Notes under the pieces: generated by a model
Told to the model about the DNA's origin: nothing
What the model saw: the letters and a program-made list of their open reading frames with translations, nothing else
Database searches by the model: none
Assembly (NCBI GenBank): GCA_011754105.1
Contig: JAAKDF010000007.1
Coordinates: forward strand, 1 to 64,000
Direction of reading: 5' to 3'
Source: Serratia symbiotica
GTDB taxonomy: Bacteria > Pseudomonadota > Gammaproteobacteria > Enterobacterales > Enterobacteriaceae
DNA: 64,000 nucleotides
Shown: one piece after another, positions 8,929 through 17,497 of the stretch
How positions within the stretch are numbered: position 1 is the first letter of the stretch
Layout: each line of letters opens with the position of its first letter
Program-made: the position numbers and the translations under genes

Positions 8929-9828
8929 CTAATCTTGGCGCAGGACTCGGCTCCCGTGATCTACCAGTGCATCGGTCACTTTGCGCATCATGCGGCTTTA
9001 CGGCGCAAAGCGATGCCAAAACAGCATGCGGCGCTGATATAGCCCTGGAGTCAGATCGATCAAATCGCCTGACTCCAGTTCTTTCGCAATTTGCAATTGA
9101 GGGATCATACAGCAGCTAGTGCCCTAGCGAGCGAGTTGCACGAAGGCTTCTGACGAGTTTCCAATATAGCAGGGTACGCTGCCCGGTGACAGGGCAAAGT
9201 TCTGCTGTAGGAAAAACTAATGCATATCGTCGAGATGGTCGAATGCCACTACCGGTGCTTTCAGCAATGCGTAACGGGTGACGCTGTTAGGGAAATAACG
9301 TTCGGCGAAGCTCTTTGAAGCGAAAAACAAATAGTCAAACGCGCCCAAGCGATCCACTAGGCAGCTTGGTAGTGGCTGCGGTTGAATACTTACCGCCCCC
9401 ACCACTTCTCCTCGGCGTAGTCGCTCTTGGGTGCGGGTTTCATCTTCTACTTGCAGGTTAATGCAGATGGGCGGCAAAGTCGCGATTACTGGTTTTAATG
9501 CTGGTAACAGCCAAGTAGCAAGACTGTCGGAGTTAACCGCCAACGATAGCATCAGGAGCGGACCAATGCCAGTATCGTTGCCCAGCAGCAACTCCTCTTC
9601 CAACAGTTCTACCTGATGCAGCAGTGCCAGCAGCTTTTACCCCTGTTCGGTAGGGCGTGGCGGCACAGTACGCACCAGCAGCGGCTGGCCTAACATATTT
9701 TCCAGTTGTTTAATGCATTGGGATACCGCTGATTGCGTGATACAAAGCTTTTGTGCGTCGCGCTTAAAGCCGCGCTCACGGATCACCGCATTCAGCGCTT
9801 GCAGCGTTCGATAGTCTAGTCGTTTCAT
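8929..9828 (-). pseudogene. argP: LysR-type regulator ArgP (IciA) pseudogene
   Basis: ArgP activates argO, dapB and other genes in response to lysine and arginine. The minus-strand frame starts at 9828 ([20 protein letters not shown]) and stays collinear with E. coli ArgP to the terminal RQD and TAG at 8931-8929. In-frame stops occur at 9639-9637 (TAA, replacing Gln), 9219-9217 (TAG, replacing Gln), about 9126-9124 (TAG) and in RFAP*SRMM near 8995. The N-terminal helix-turn-helix is intact but for AVSQC replacing AVSQR. No frameshift is needed, so the damage is mostly C-to-T transitions and looks recent. Confidence 0.93.
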
Positions 9829-9937
9829 CGGAAGAGATATCTCTTAAATTAAATCGAGATCGGCACTATGCCACATTATCCTAAATTTTGTGTGTTGTTT
9901 AGGGGTAAAAATAGTAGGAGCAGTTTGCCGTTGTGCG

Positions 9938-10754
9938 GGCATTGTTGAATAAATCGGATTTGGAATAAAGAGTCCCCTGAATGGGCATCTTTCAGGCACC
10001 GCGTATAGTTTCTGGCATACCGGGTGAGCGTTATCTTGTTTAATGCACATATCATGGCCATAGCCTCTGCAACTTGCTCATCATAATCTAGCAGCGATAG
10101 GAGCTGTTGTACTCTGTACATCGCCGTTTAGGCTATCGAACATCGATGGTAGCCAATCATACTTTTCCACCTTGTGTTGTCTCCGATAAAAGCGCTGGTT
10201 TGCCACCGCTTGATTTCAGTCTGTATAGACTGCCGCCCAAAGATTTGCCGTTTTCCCTAACCGTGTTTTTTTACCATCCACTCCCCCCTTAACCCAAGAC
10301 GTTGAGCCCGGTAGAGTCGATAACCAGGTGCGCAATTTCACCAGGCGTTGAGTTTTAAACGGGACATTGACGGATTTCGCCCGCTTACTAATGCAGGTGT
10401 AGTCCTGGCAGTTCAACGGCACTTTCATTAGTGTGAAAATGGAGTCGACGAAGCCCTGGAGGGTGTTGAGTGTCAGGATGAAAATCCGTTTCAGCATCAA
10501 TACGCTGGTTATTGCCATATTGGAATAATGTTGTGGGCGACCACGCAGAGAAGGTCTTGCATCCCAGTACCAGGCGTAAAGTGCCGTTTCATCCACCCAG
10601 AAAGTGAGTGAACCCCGAGTGATAAAGGCGTTGCTGTAAGCCTTCCAGTTTGTGATCTTGAACCTTTGCTTGGCCACGCAATGTCACTATTTTAACAGAA
10701 GGAGAGTCATCTGATCCTTGTGCCGGCAAAATGTTTGATTTATTCAACAACGCC
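9938..10754 (-). mobile_element. IS5-family (IS903 group) insertion sequence, internally deleted
   Basis: Both ends match the IS903-type 18-bp terminal repeat: GGCATTGTTGAATAAATC at 9938-9955 and GATTTATTCAACAACGCC at 10737-10754. The transposase reads on the minus strand: MAKQRFKITNWKAYSNAFITRG from 10677, intact through VPLNCQDYTCISKRAKSVNVPFKT, then frameshifted and with the catalytic centre deleted; the tail (YRVQQLLSLLDYDEQVAEAMA) survives near 10120-10060. Full members are about 1.05 kb, this is 817 bp. Flanks CGTTGTGCG (left) and CGTTGGGCA (right) match at 7 of 9 positions, a decayed 9-bp target duplication. Not autonomous. Confidence 0.9.
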
Positions 10755-10869
10755 CGTTGGGCAGATAAAAATGTGGCTTAAGGTAAAGAATAATGTTTCT
10801 GCCTAAGTGAACAACAGTATTATACCCTATAATACGCATAGGTTTTTGTAGAAAGGCAGGGGATATATT

Positions 10870-11526
10870 ATGACGCAGGATGAAATGAAAAAAGCAGTGG
10901 GTTGGGCCGCGCTGGAATACGTGATGCCTGGTACCCTTGTTGGGGTCGGCACCGGTTCTACCGCCAGCCACTTTATTGATGCGCTTGGTTCTATCAAGCA
11001 CCAAATTGAAGGCGCGGTCTCTAGTTCCCATGCTTCCACCGCCAAGTTGAAAAGCCTCGGCATCCCTGTTTTCGATAGCAACGAAGTGGACTCGTTGGAT
11101 ATCTATGTCGATGGGGCGGATGAAATCAACAGCTATATGCAGATGATTAAAGGCGGAGGTGCGTCGCTGACGCGCGAAAAGGTGATTGCCGCCATCGCAC
11201 GTAAATTTATCTGTATCGTTGATGCCAATAAGCAGGTCGATGTGCTGGGCAAATTCCCGCTGCCAGTGGAGGTGATCCCGATGGCCAGATCCTATGTAGC
11301 GCGCGAACTGGTGAAGCTGGGCGGCCTGCCGGAGTATCGTCAGAACGTGGTCACCGATAACGGCAATGTGATCCTGGACGTGCATTATCTAACCATTACC
11401 GATGCTGTGACATTAGAGAATCAAATTAACGACATCGCTGGCGTGGTCACCGTAGGTTTGTTTGCCAACCGTTGCGCTGATTTGGCGCTGGTTAGTAACC
11501 ATGATGGCGTGAAGGTCATCGTATAA
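10870..11526 (+). CDS. rpiA: ribose-5-phosphate isomerase A
   Basis: RpiA interconverts ribose 5-phosphate and ribulose 5-phosphate. 218 residues, against 219 in E. coli, aligned from [18 protein letters not shown]. Visible motifs are the phosphate loop [15 protein letters not shown] (near residue 25), the active-site block VDGADEIN (near 81) with the catalytic Asp/Glu, and [11 protein letters not shown] (near 94). Upstream is the IS copy, so the native promoter may be displaced; serA follows in the E. coli order but is broken. Confidence 0.97.
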   Translation: MTQDEMKKAVGWAALEYVMPGTLVGVGTGSTASHFIDALGSIKHQIEGAVSSSHASTAKLKSLGIPVFDSNEVDSLDIYVDGADEINSYMQMIKGGGASLTREKVIAAIARKFICIVDANKQVDVLGKFPLPVEVIPMARSYVARELVKLGGLPEYRQNVVTDNGNVILDVHYLTITDAVTLENQINDIAGVVTVGLFANRCADLALVSNHDGVKVIV

Positions 11527-11740
11527 ATCCCTGCGTTTGCCGGTGTTATGCGGCTTGGGAAATCTCCTGGCCGTATTATTCCTCGATTAAAATACCTTTT
11601 CTTGAAATCGCTAAATTTGTTAATTTATATAACTTTTTTTGTGTTGAAACCCTAAAATTGATGTATAAGCCTTCCCCTTTGGCACTTTATGCCAACAATG
11701 TAAGCATGGCTGTGTCTTGTGCTGGTGGCCAGGAAATCGT

Positions 11741-12679
11741 TTGTTTAACGCGCCATTTTCCAATACCCGATCTTTGGCCGAGATGGTTCTGGGAGAATTG
11801 CTGCTGATGTTACGCGGTATTCCCGCCGCTAATGCCAAGGCTCACCGTGGCTTTTGGCACAAATTAGCCGTGGGTGCATATGAAGCGCGCGGCAAGAAGC
11901 TTGGCATTATTGGCTACGGCCACATTGACACCCAATTGAGCATTCTTGCAGAAGGCTTGGGTATGAAGGTGTTTTTCTACGACGTTGAGAACAAGCTGCC
12001 ACTAGGCAACGATCAGTAGATGCATCACCTTTCTGATCTACTCAATATGAGCGACGTAGTAACATTGCATGTCCCGGAAACCCTGTCTACCAAGAACATG
12101 ATGGGGGCAGAAGAACTGGCACTGATGAGGCCGGGTGCCATCCTCATAAACGCTTCACGAGGCACTGTGATGGATATCCCCGCGTTGTGTAAGGTGTTGG
12201 CTAGCAACCACTTGGCTGGTGCAGCTATCGACGTGTTTCCAGAAGAGCCAGCGACTAACAGCGATCCATTCAACTCGCCGCTTTTTAAGTTCGATAACGT
12301 GCTGTTGACGCCGCATATTGGCGGTTCCACCCAGGAAGCACAGGAGAACATTAGTGATGAAGTGGCTGACAAATTGGCTAAATACTCCGACAACGGTTCG
12401 ACCCTATCGGCGGTCAATTTCCCAGAAGTTTCGTTGCCGGCGCATGGGCCAAACGCCAGCCGTCTACTGCATATTCATCAGAACCGCCCTGGTGTGCTGA
12501 CGCAGATTAACCAAATCTTTGCCGAAGAAGGGGCTAACATCGCCGCGCAATATTTGCAAACTGGCTCGGAAATAGGCTATGTGGTGATCGACATCGAAGT
12601 GGAAATTAAACGTGCTAATATTGCGATGCGACGCATGTAGGCTATCGAAGGCACCATCCGCACCCGTTTGCTGTTATGA
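11741..12679 (+). pseudogene. serA: D-3-phosphoglycerate dehydrogenase pseudogene
   Basis: SerA commits 3-phosphoglycerate to serine synthesis. The homology starts abruptly inside the substrate domain (FNAPFSNTRSLAEMVLGELL), so about the first 105 residues are missing. The NAD-binding GIIGYGHIDTQLSILAEGLG is present with Gly to Asp in the GHIG motif. TAG at 12017-12019 interrupts the frame, which resumes MHHLSDLLNMSDVVTLHVPE, keeps PHIGGSTQEAQENI and the C-terminal ACT domain, and meets a second TAG at 12638-12640 before the true end AIEGTIRTRLLL and TGA at 12677-12679. Dead by truncation plus two stops. Transcribed away from rpiA's 3' end, same strand. Confidence 0.93.
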
Positions 12680-12740
12680 TAGCGGAAGTGTGTAATCTAA
12701 AAGGCTGGTTTTATCCGGCATTTTGCTATTAGCTATGCAG

Positions 12741-13310
12741 CTAAGCCCAACTGCGTGTTGAAGTCAGGATCTCCGGCAGTGAAATATCCCAGTGTTCAGT
12801 CAATAGTTGTTCCACTTGATTTCAGTCGTGAGCTATCCCTATAGGGTAAGGGCCACCTCTGCCGCCAGTAGTGCAAAGTACGGTCATAAAAGCCGCCGCC
12901 CACACCCATCCTTTAGCCGGTATCATAAAATGCCACCAACGGCGTTAGCATCACATTCAATTTGCCAAGCGGCAGCACGCCACGCAGTTCTAACTGCGGC
13001 TCCAGAATATTGAATCGGTTGCATACCAGCGGCCTATTTGGTGTATAACGCAGGAATAACAGGTAGCCAGGGCTAAACGGGTGCAATACTGGCAGATAAA
13101 TCTGCTTGCCCGATAGCCATAGCCGTTTGATCAGCGCAGTGGTGTCAAGTTCGCCATCTAAAGGCAAAAACACCGTAATGCTGCGTGCAGCTAAAATGTG
13201 TAGGTGTAACGATTGTTACGCGTTCGGCTATTTTTGGGCAGAGAATGTGCTGTTGCTTAGACGTAATATCTCGTCGTCGTCAATGAATTTATTGGCGAAT
13301 AGTCTGGCTT
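12741..13310 (-). pseudogene. fau: 5-formyltetrahydrofolate cyclo-ligase pseudogene
   Basis: Fau (YgfA) recycles 5-formyltetrahydrofolate. On the minus strand the best block is FLPLDGELDTTALIKRLWLSGKQIYLPVLHPFSPG (from 13173), then LPLGKLNVMLTPLVAF, GVGGGFYDRTLHYW, and in another frame HWDISLPEILTS ending at TAG 12743-12741. The N-terminal region (IRQ..RRR..) is still traceable to about 13300 but contains stops, and another stop lies in YDTG*RMG. It sits downstream of 6S RNA on the same strand, as in E. coli where ssrS and ygfA are co-transcribed. Confidence 0.85.
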
Positions 13311-13394
13311 TGCTGTAAAAATGGGACTGACAGGGCATGATGTCGTCAGGTTTGCTCAGTGTGGGTTTCAGCACACATAATCCGCTAAGGAAGA

Positions 13395-13571
13395 GGGATT
13401 TCCAAGATGTCGTCGCAGGAGACTGTAGCCCTTGAACCCATGGTTCAAGGTGAACGTGCTATCGCAATCTTAAGGCTTCCCGGTGAACCGCCGATCGCAG
13501 AGCAACATATTCTGTTTGTATTAAATATAGGCTCAGGGTAATGACCAGCTGACAAACATCTCAGAGAGATT
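13395..13571 (-). ncRNA. ssrS: 6S RNA
   Basis: 6S RNA mimics an open promoter, binds sigma-70 RNA polymerase and damps transcription in stationary phase. On the minus strand the 5' ATCTCTCTGAGATGTTTGTC and the 3' CGACGACATCTTGGAAATCC match the closing strands of enterobacterial 6S; between them are CCCTGAGCC, the AAGCCTTAAG block and CACGTTCACCTTGAACC/GGGTTCAAGGGCTACAG, all in E. coli order. Length is about 177 nt against 184. Closing strands still pair, so it is probably functional, although both protein genes beside it (zapA, fau) are dead. Confidence 0.9.
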
Positions 13572-13600
13572 TTTATTCACTATTGAAAATTTTATATTTC

Positions 13601-13640
13601 AATAGACTAAGTTATTCAAAATAGACTAAGTTTATTCAAA
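13601..13640. repeat. 20-bp tandem duplication between 6S RNA and zapA
   Basis: AATAGACTAAGTTATTCAAA at 13601-13620 is followed by ATAGACTAAGTTTATTCAAA at 13621-13640. The second copy contains the zapA stop codon region; the first lies in the 6S upstream region on the minus strand. Confidence 0.85.
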
Positions 13641-13962
13641 CTGTGCATCCTGGCACTCATAGATACGGCCTTGTTCAAGCAAGGCGTGCTCAATGGTCTG
13701 TTGCAGCATAAGAATGCGTTGTTCCATGTTGGATACATCCTATCGGATGTTTAACTGCTCTTGAGCAAGTTCGTGAAAGACGTTCAATGCTGCGATAAAC
13801 ACCAGTTGCTCAGTATTTGTGACTCTAGTGCGAACTTTAAGATCTTGCAACCGTTGGTTAAGATCATCCGCCGCCATGTTTAACGCATCTTGTTGTTCTG
13901 GCGGACAGTTGATTTTTAACTAACTGCTAAAAATTTGCAATATCTACCGGTTGTGCAGACAT
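13632..13962 (-). pseudogene. zapA: cell-division protein ZapA pseudogene
   Basis: ZapA bundles FtsZ at the division ring. The minus strand begins MSAQPVDI at 13962 like E. coli ZapA, then a one-base insertion shifts the frame; corrected, a TAG follows ([31 protein letters not shown]). The middle part [17 protein letters not shown] is excellent, and a second TAG interrupts [15 protein letters not shown] before the end QDAQFE and TAA at 13634-13632. One frameshift plus two stops make it a pseudogene. ygfB lies divergently upstream as in relatives. Confidence 0.88.
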
Positions 13963-14275
13963 GCCACCTTCCTGCCTAAATTTCACGCCAGTCCGCCACA
14001 GCTTGTTTTTGTCAGTTTACCAAACCGGACGCCACTAAATATTAATTATACAACCCCTTCCAGATTATGCTTGTAATCTACCGCCGCGCACGTTACCAGC
14101 CAAAAAAGGTTTCGAAATGCCTCATGACTGCCATTTTATCCCCGACTGACGCGGCGTGAGACTTGTCATATCACGATGAGACTTACCACATGGGTGTTTT
14201 GCACTTATCTGGTATAACAATGGATCTTGGTGATAGCATAACACGAACCTATCCTGCCAACGATGAAGAATGCGC
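13963..14275. other. divergent intergenic region between zapA and ygfB relics
   Basis: About 310 bases without any supported gene. It should hold the divergent zapA and ygfB promoters; I see AT-rich stretches (for example TATTAATTATACAA near 14040) but no promoter that I can assign with confidence. Confidence 0.4.
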
Positions 14276-14885
14276 ATGTCTACACATAATATATTTCCAA
14301 ATTATTCATCTTTGACCGTAGCCCTAAACCAGGAGACTGTAGCGCTAACGGCAGCAGAATTGCACGTCACTAATTAGTGCCCTGTTGTGCGGCGGTAGCC
14401 GTGACGCTAGCTGGCTGGCGTTGATTCACGATCTGACCAACAACGGTGTGGCTTTCCAGCAATCGCTCAGCCAGCCACTACAGCAACTGTACGAAACAAC
14501 TCATAAAATGCTAGAAGATAACTGGTTTATGTTCGAGCCGCTGCTGGCGGAAGGTAAAACCGTCAGAGCGTTTGAACGCGCCGATTCACTGGCTGGCTGG
14601 GTTAACCATTTCCTGCTTGGATTGGGCATAATGCAACCGAAATTAGCACAGGTGAAAGGCAAAGGCGGCGAGGACATTGATGATCTGAGCAATATTGCTC
14701 AATTGGGCTATGGGCTATGAGCTATGGGCTATTACAAAGATGAAGATCAAGGAATATTGAAACAGTCGCTGGAATAGTTGGTGGAATATGTACGGGTTGC
14801 TGCCATTCTGTTCATTCTGTGCCATACCGAGTTCACTCATCAGTCGCTGATAGCGCTAGAAAACATCAAACTGATCTTTCATTGA
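14276..14885 (+). pseudogene. ygfB: UPF0149 family protein pseudogene
   Basis: YgfB is a small cytosolic protein of unclear role encoded before pepP. MSTHNIFPNYSSL at 14276 matches the family start; a frameshift near 14370 moves the reading to [20 protein letters not shown], which continues [19 protein letters not shown], the family core. A 21-base tandem expansion at 14705-14732 creates a TGA at 14718-14720; after it come YYKDEDQ, a further TAG and VEYVRVAAILF, ending at TGA 14883-14885. Multiple lesions, so dead; pepP directly downstream is intact. Confidence 0.88.
14705..14732 (+). repeat. four tandem 7-bp units that create a stop codon in ygfB
   Basis: GGGCTAT at 14705-14711 and 14712-14718, GAGCTAT at 14719-14725, GGGCTAT at 14726-14732. 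Relatives have a single GGCTAT here (LGY). The added 21 bases keep the frame but place TGA at 14718-14720. Confidence 0.85.
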
Positions 14886-14944
14886 ACGTCATATTGCCGT
14901 TCCGCAGGAGGTAAACGCGGAAGGATTAATTTCAGGAGAAGGTT

Positions 14945-16258
14945 ATGACTCAGCAGAAATTCAATGCCCACCGCCGGGCGTTGTTGGCGAAAATGGCTCC
15001 GGCTAGCGCGGCGGCTATTTTCTCTGCGCCGGAAATGACACGTAGTGCAGATTCCAGATATCCCTACCGCCAGAACAGTGACTTTTTTTATCTGACCGGT
15101 TTCAACGAGCCGGAAGCAGTGCTGGTTTTGATTAAAAGCGACGAGACTCATAACCATAGCGTGCTGTTTAACAGAGTGCGTGATCAGACATCGGAAATAT
15201 GGTTTGGCCGCCGCCTAGGACAAGATGCTGCACCGGCTACGTTGGGGGTGGATCGAGCACTACCGTTCGATGACATCAACCAACAACTGCACTTACTGCT
15301 CAATGGTATGAATGTGGTCTACCACGCGCCTGGTGAGTATGATTATGCCGATCGGATCTTGTATGGTGCGTTGGATAAACTGCGCAAGGGTAGCCGCCAA
15401 AGCTTTCAGGTGCCGCTGACACAAACTGATTGGCGTCCATGGTTGCACGATATTCGGCTGTTCAAATCGTCAGAAGAACTGGCAATAATACGCCGCGCTG
15501 GTGAAATTAGTGCGTCAGCTCATACCAGAGCGATAAAAAAATGCCGTCCTGGTATGTTTGAATACCAACTGGAGGCGGAGATCCACCACGAATTTACCCG
15601 CCTCGGTGCCCGTTACCCGTCTTACAATACCATTGTCGGCAGTGGCGCAAACGGCTGCATCCTACATTACACCGAGAACGAATGTGTCATGCTTGATGGC
15701 GATCTGGTACTGATCGACGCCGGCTGCGAATATCAAGGATACGCGGGTGATATTACCCGTACCTTCCCAGTGAATGGCAAGTTCAGCCAGACGCAGCGTG
15801 CGGTGTATGACATCGTGCTAGCTGTGCACTTGCGTGCGTTGAAGTTGTTTAAACCGGGTACCAGCATCCGCGAAGTTAACGACCAAGTGGTGCGCATCAT
15901 GATTACTAGGCTAGTGGAGCTAGGGGCGATGAATGGCGAGGTGGAACAACTGTTTGCCGAGCAGGCGCACCGTCAGTTCTACATGCATGGCTTGAGTCAC
16001 TGGCTTGGCCTTGACGTGCATGATGTCGGTTCTTACGGCACGCCGCGCCGCGATCGGGTGCTGGAGCCGGGCATGGTGCTGACCGTGGAGCCAGGGCTTT
16101 ATATCGCGCCGGACGCGGACGTGCCAGCAGAGTATCGCAGCATCGGCGTCCGCATTGAGGACGATATTCTAATCACCGCTGATGGCAATGAAAACCTGAC
16201 CGCTGGCGTGGTGAAAGAAGCCGCCGATATCGAAGCTTTGATGGCGGCGGCAAGGTAG
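14945..16258 (+). CDS. pepP: Xaa-Pro aminopeptidase (aminopeptidase P II)
   Basis: PepP removes N-terminal residues that precede proline; it is a cytosolic di-manganese enzyme of the M24 family. 437 residues, against 441 in E. coli. The N-terminal domain (MTQQKFNAHRRALLAKM) is complete. Metal ligands are visible in VLIDAGCEYQGYAGDITRTF (two Asp), HGLSHWLGLDVHD (His), VEPGLY (Glu) and GVRIEDDILI (Glu). CAGGAGAAGG lies just before the ATG. It heads the conserved pepP-ubiH-ubiI run, with five bases between its stop and ubiH. Confidence 0.97.
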   Translation: MTQQKFNAHRRALLAKMAPASAAAIFSAPEMTRSADSRYPYRQNSDFFYLTGFNEPEAVLVLIKSDETHNHSVLFNRVRDQTSEIWFGRRLGQDAAPATLGVDRALPFDDINQQLHLLLNGMNVVYHAPGEYDYADRILYGALDKLRKGSRQSFQVPLTQTDWRPWLHDIRLFKSSEELAIIRRAGEISASAHTRAIKKCRPGMFEYQLEAEIHHEFTRLGARYPSYNTIVGSGANGCILHYTENECVMLDGDLVLIDAGCEYQGYAGDITRTFPVNGKFSQTQRAVYDIVLAVHLRALKLFKPGTSIREVNDQVVRIMITRLVELGAMNGEVEQLFAEQAHRQFYMHGLSHWLGLDVHDVGSYGTPRRDRVLEPGMVLTVEPGLYIAPDADVPAEYRSIGVRIEDDILITADGNENLTAGVVKEAADIEALMAAAR

Positions 16259-16263
16259 AGCGA

Positions 16264-17442
16264 ATGAGCGTAATTATTGCTGGCGGCGGTATGGCGGGAA
16301 CGACCTTAGCGCTGGCTATTTCAGTGCTAACCCAGGGCTGTATGGGGGTGGATCTGGTTGAAGCTAACCGCCCGGATGACCGTAGCCACCCAGGCTTTGA
16401 TGCCCGCGCTATCGCGCTGGCGCAAGGCACATGTCAGCAGTTGATGCGCATTGGCGTCTGGTCAGCGCTGCGCGACTGCGTCACGGCCATTACCCATGTG
16501 CATGTTAGCGATCGAGGTCACGCTGGCTTTGTTAATTTGCATGCGCAGGATTTTCAGGTTGCTGCGCTCGGACAGGTAATCGAAATGCACGATGCCGGTC
16601 AGCGGTTGTTTGCGCTGCTGGCGAGGGCACCTGGCGTGATGCTACACTGCCCGGCGCGGTTGGTTGATGTAGTCCGCAGTGCTGAGCAGGTGGAGGTGCT
16701 GCTGGACAGCGGCCAGCGTATCAGTGGGCAACTGCTGGTTGCGGCTGACGGTTCGCGTTCTACGCTAGCACAGGCTTGCAATATGCAGTGGCAGCAGAGC
16801 GATTACCCGCAGTTTGCCACCATTGCTAATGTCACCACTGCGGAAGATCCACAGGGACGCGCTTTTGAACGCTTTACCCGCTATGGGCCGCTGGCAATGC
16901 TGCCAATGTCTCAAGGCCGCAGTTCGCTGGTGTGGTGTCATGCGCTGGAACAACACAAGCAGGTTGATGCTTGGGACGATAAGCGCTTTATCAACATGCT
17001 ACAACAAGCTTTCGGCTGGCGTTTAGGGCGTATCCTAAAAGCTGGCAAACGTCATAGCTATCCGCTCAGCCTGCTGACCGCTAACCGGCACGTCAGTCAC
17101 CGATTGGCGTTGGTGGGTAATGCTGCACAGACGTTGCACCCGATCGCTGGGCAGGGGTTTAACCTCGGCTTGCGCGATGTGATGTCACTGGCGGAAACGC
17201 TAGCGGAAGCAGCTCACAAGGGCGAAGATCCCGGTGGCTATGCCTGGCTGAACCGTTATCAACAACGGCGGCAACCGGATCAAAAAGCCACAATTGCCGT
17301 GACCGATGGTTTGATCCGTTTGTTCGCTAACTGCTACGGTTCGCTGGTTGTTAGCCGTAATCTGAGTTTGCTGGCGATGGCGCGCTTGCCAGCGATGCGC
17401 AATATTTTCGCCAAGCGCACGTTGGGCTGGGTGGAACGTTAG
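16264..17442 (+). CDS. ubiH: 2-octaprenyl-6-methoxyphenol hydroxylase
   Basis: UbiH is an FAD mono-oxygenase of ubiquinone synthesis. 392 residues, the usual length. The FAD fingerprint is at the N-terminus (MSVIIAGGGMAGTTLALAIS), the DG motif at VAADGSRSTLAQ near residue 160, and the second FAD motif at LALVGNAAQTLHPIAGQGFNLGL near residue 280. The canonical GD before AAH is GN here, as in E. coli UbiH. The gene starts five bases after pepP and is followed by its paralogue ubiI, so they are likely co-transcribed. Confidence 0.96.
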   Translation: MSVIIAGGGMAGTTLALAISVLTQGCMGVDLVEANRPDDRSHPGFDARAIALAQGTCQQLMRIGVWSALRDCVTAITHVHVSDRGHAGFVNLHAQDFQVAALGQVIEMHDAGQRLFALLARAPGVMLHCPARLVDVVRSAEQVEVLLDSGQRISGQLLVAADGSRSTLAQACNMQWQQSDYPQFATIANVTTAEDPQGRAFERFTRYGPLAMLPMSQGRSSLVWCHALEQHKQVDAWDDKRFINMLQQAFGWRLGRILKAGKRHSYPLSLLTANRHVSHRLALVGNAAQTLHPIAGQGFNLGLRDVMSLAETLAEAAHKGEDPGGYAWLNRYQQRRQPDQKATIAVTDGLIRLFANCYGSLVVSRNLSLLAMARLPAMRNIFAKRTLGWVER

Positions 17443-17497
17443 ACTGACATCAGCGCCCCGCCACGTGTGGTGTGCGCTATTTAAGGAAATAAGCAGC

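Noticed and set aside
10216..10677. A functional transposase
   Set aside because: The catalytic region is frameshifted and partly deleted compared with the IS903 group.
10744..11385. Long minus-strand open frame (213 codons) overlapping rpiA
   Set aside because: It lies antisense to the well-supported rpiA and has no family resemblance.
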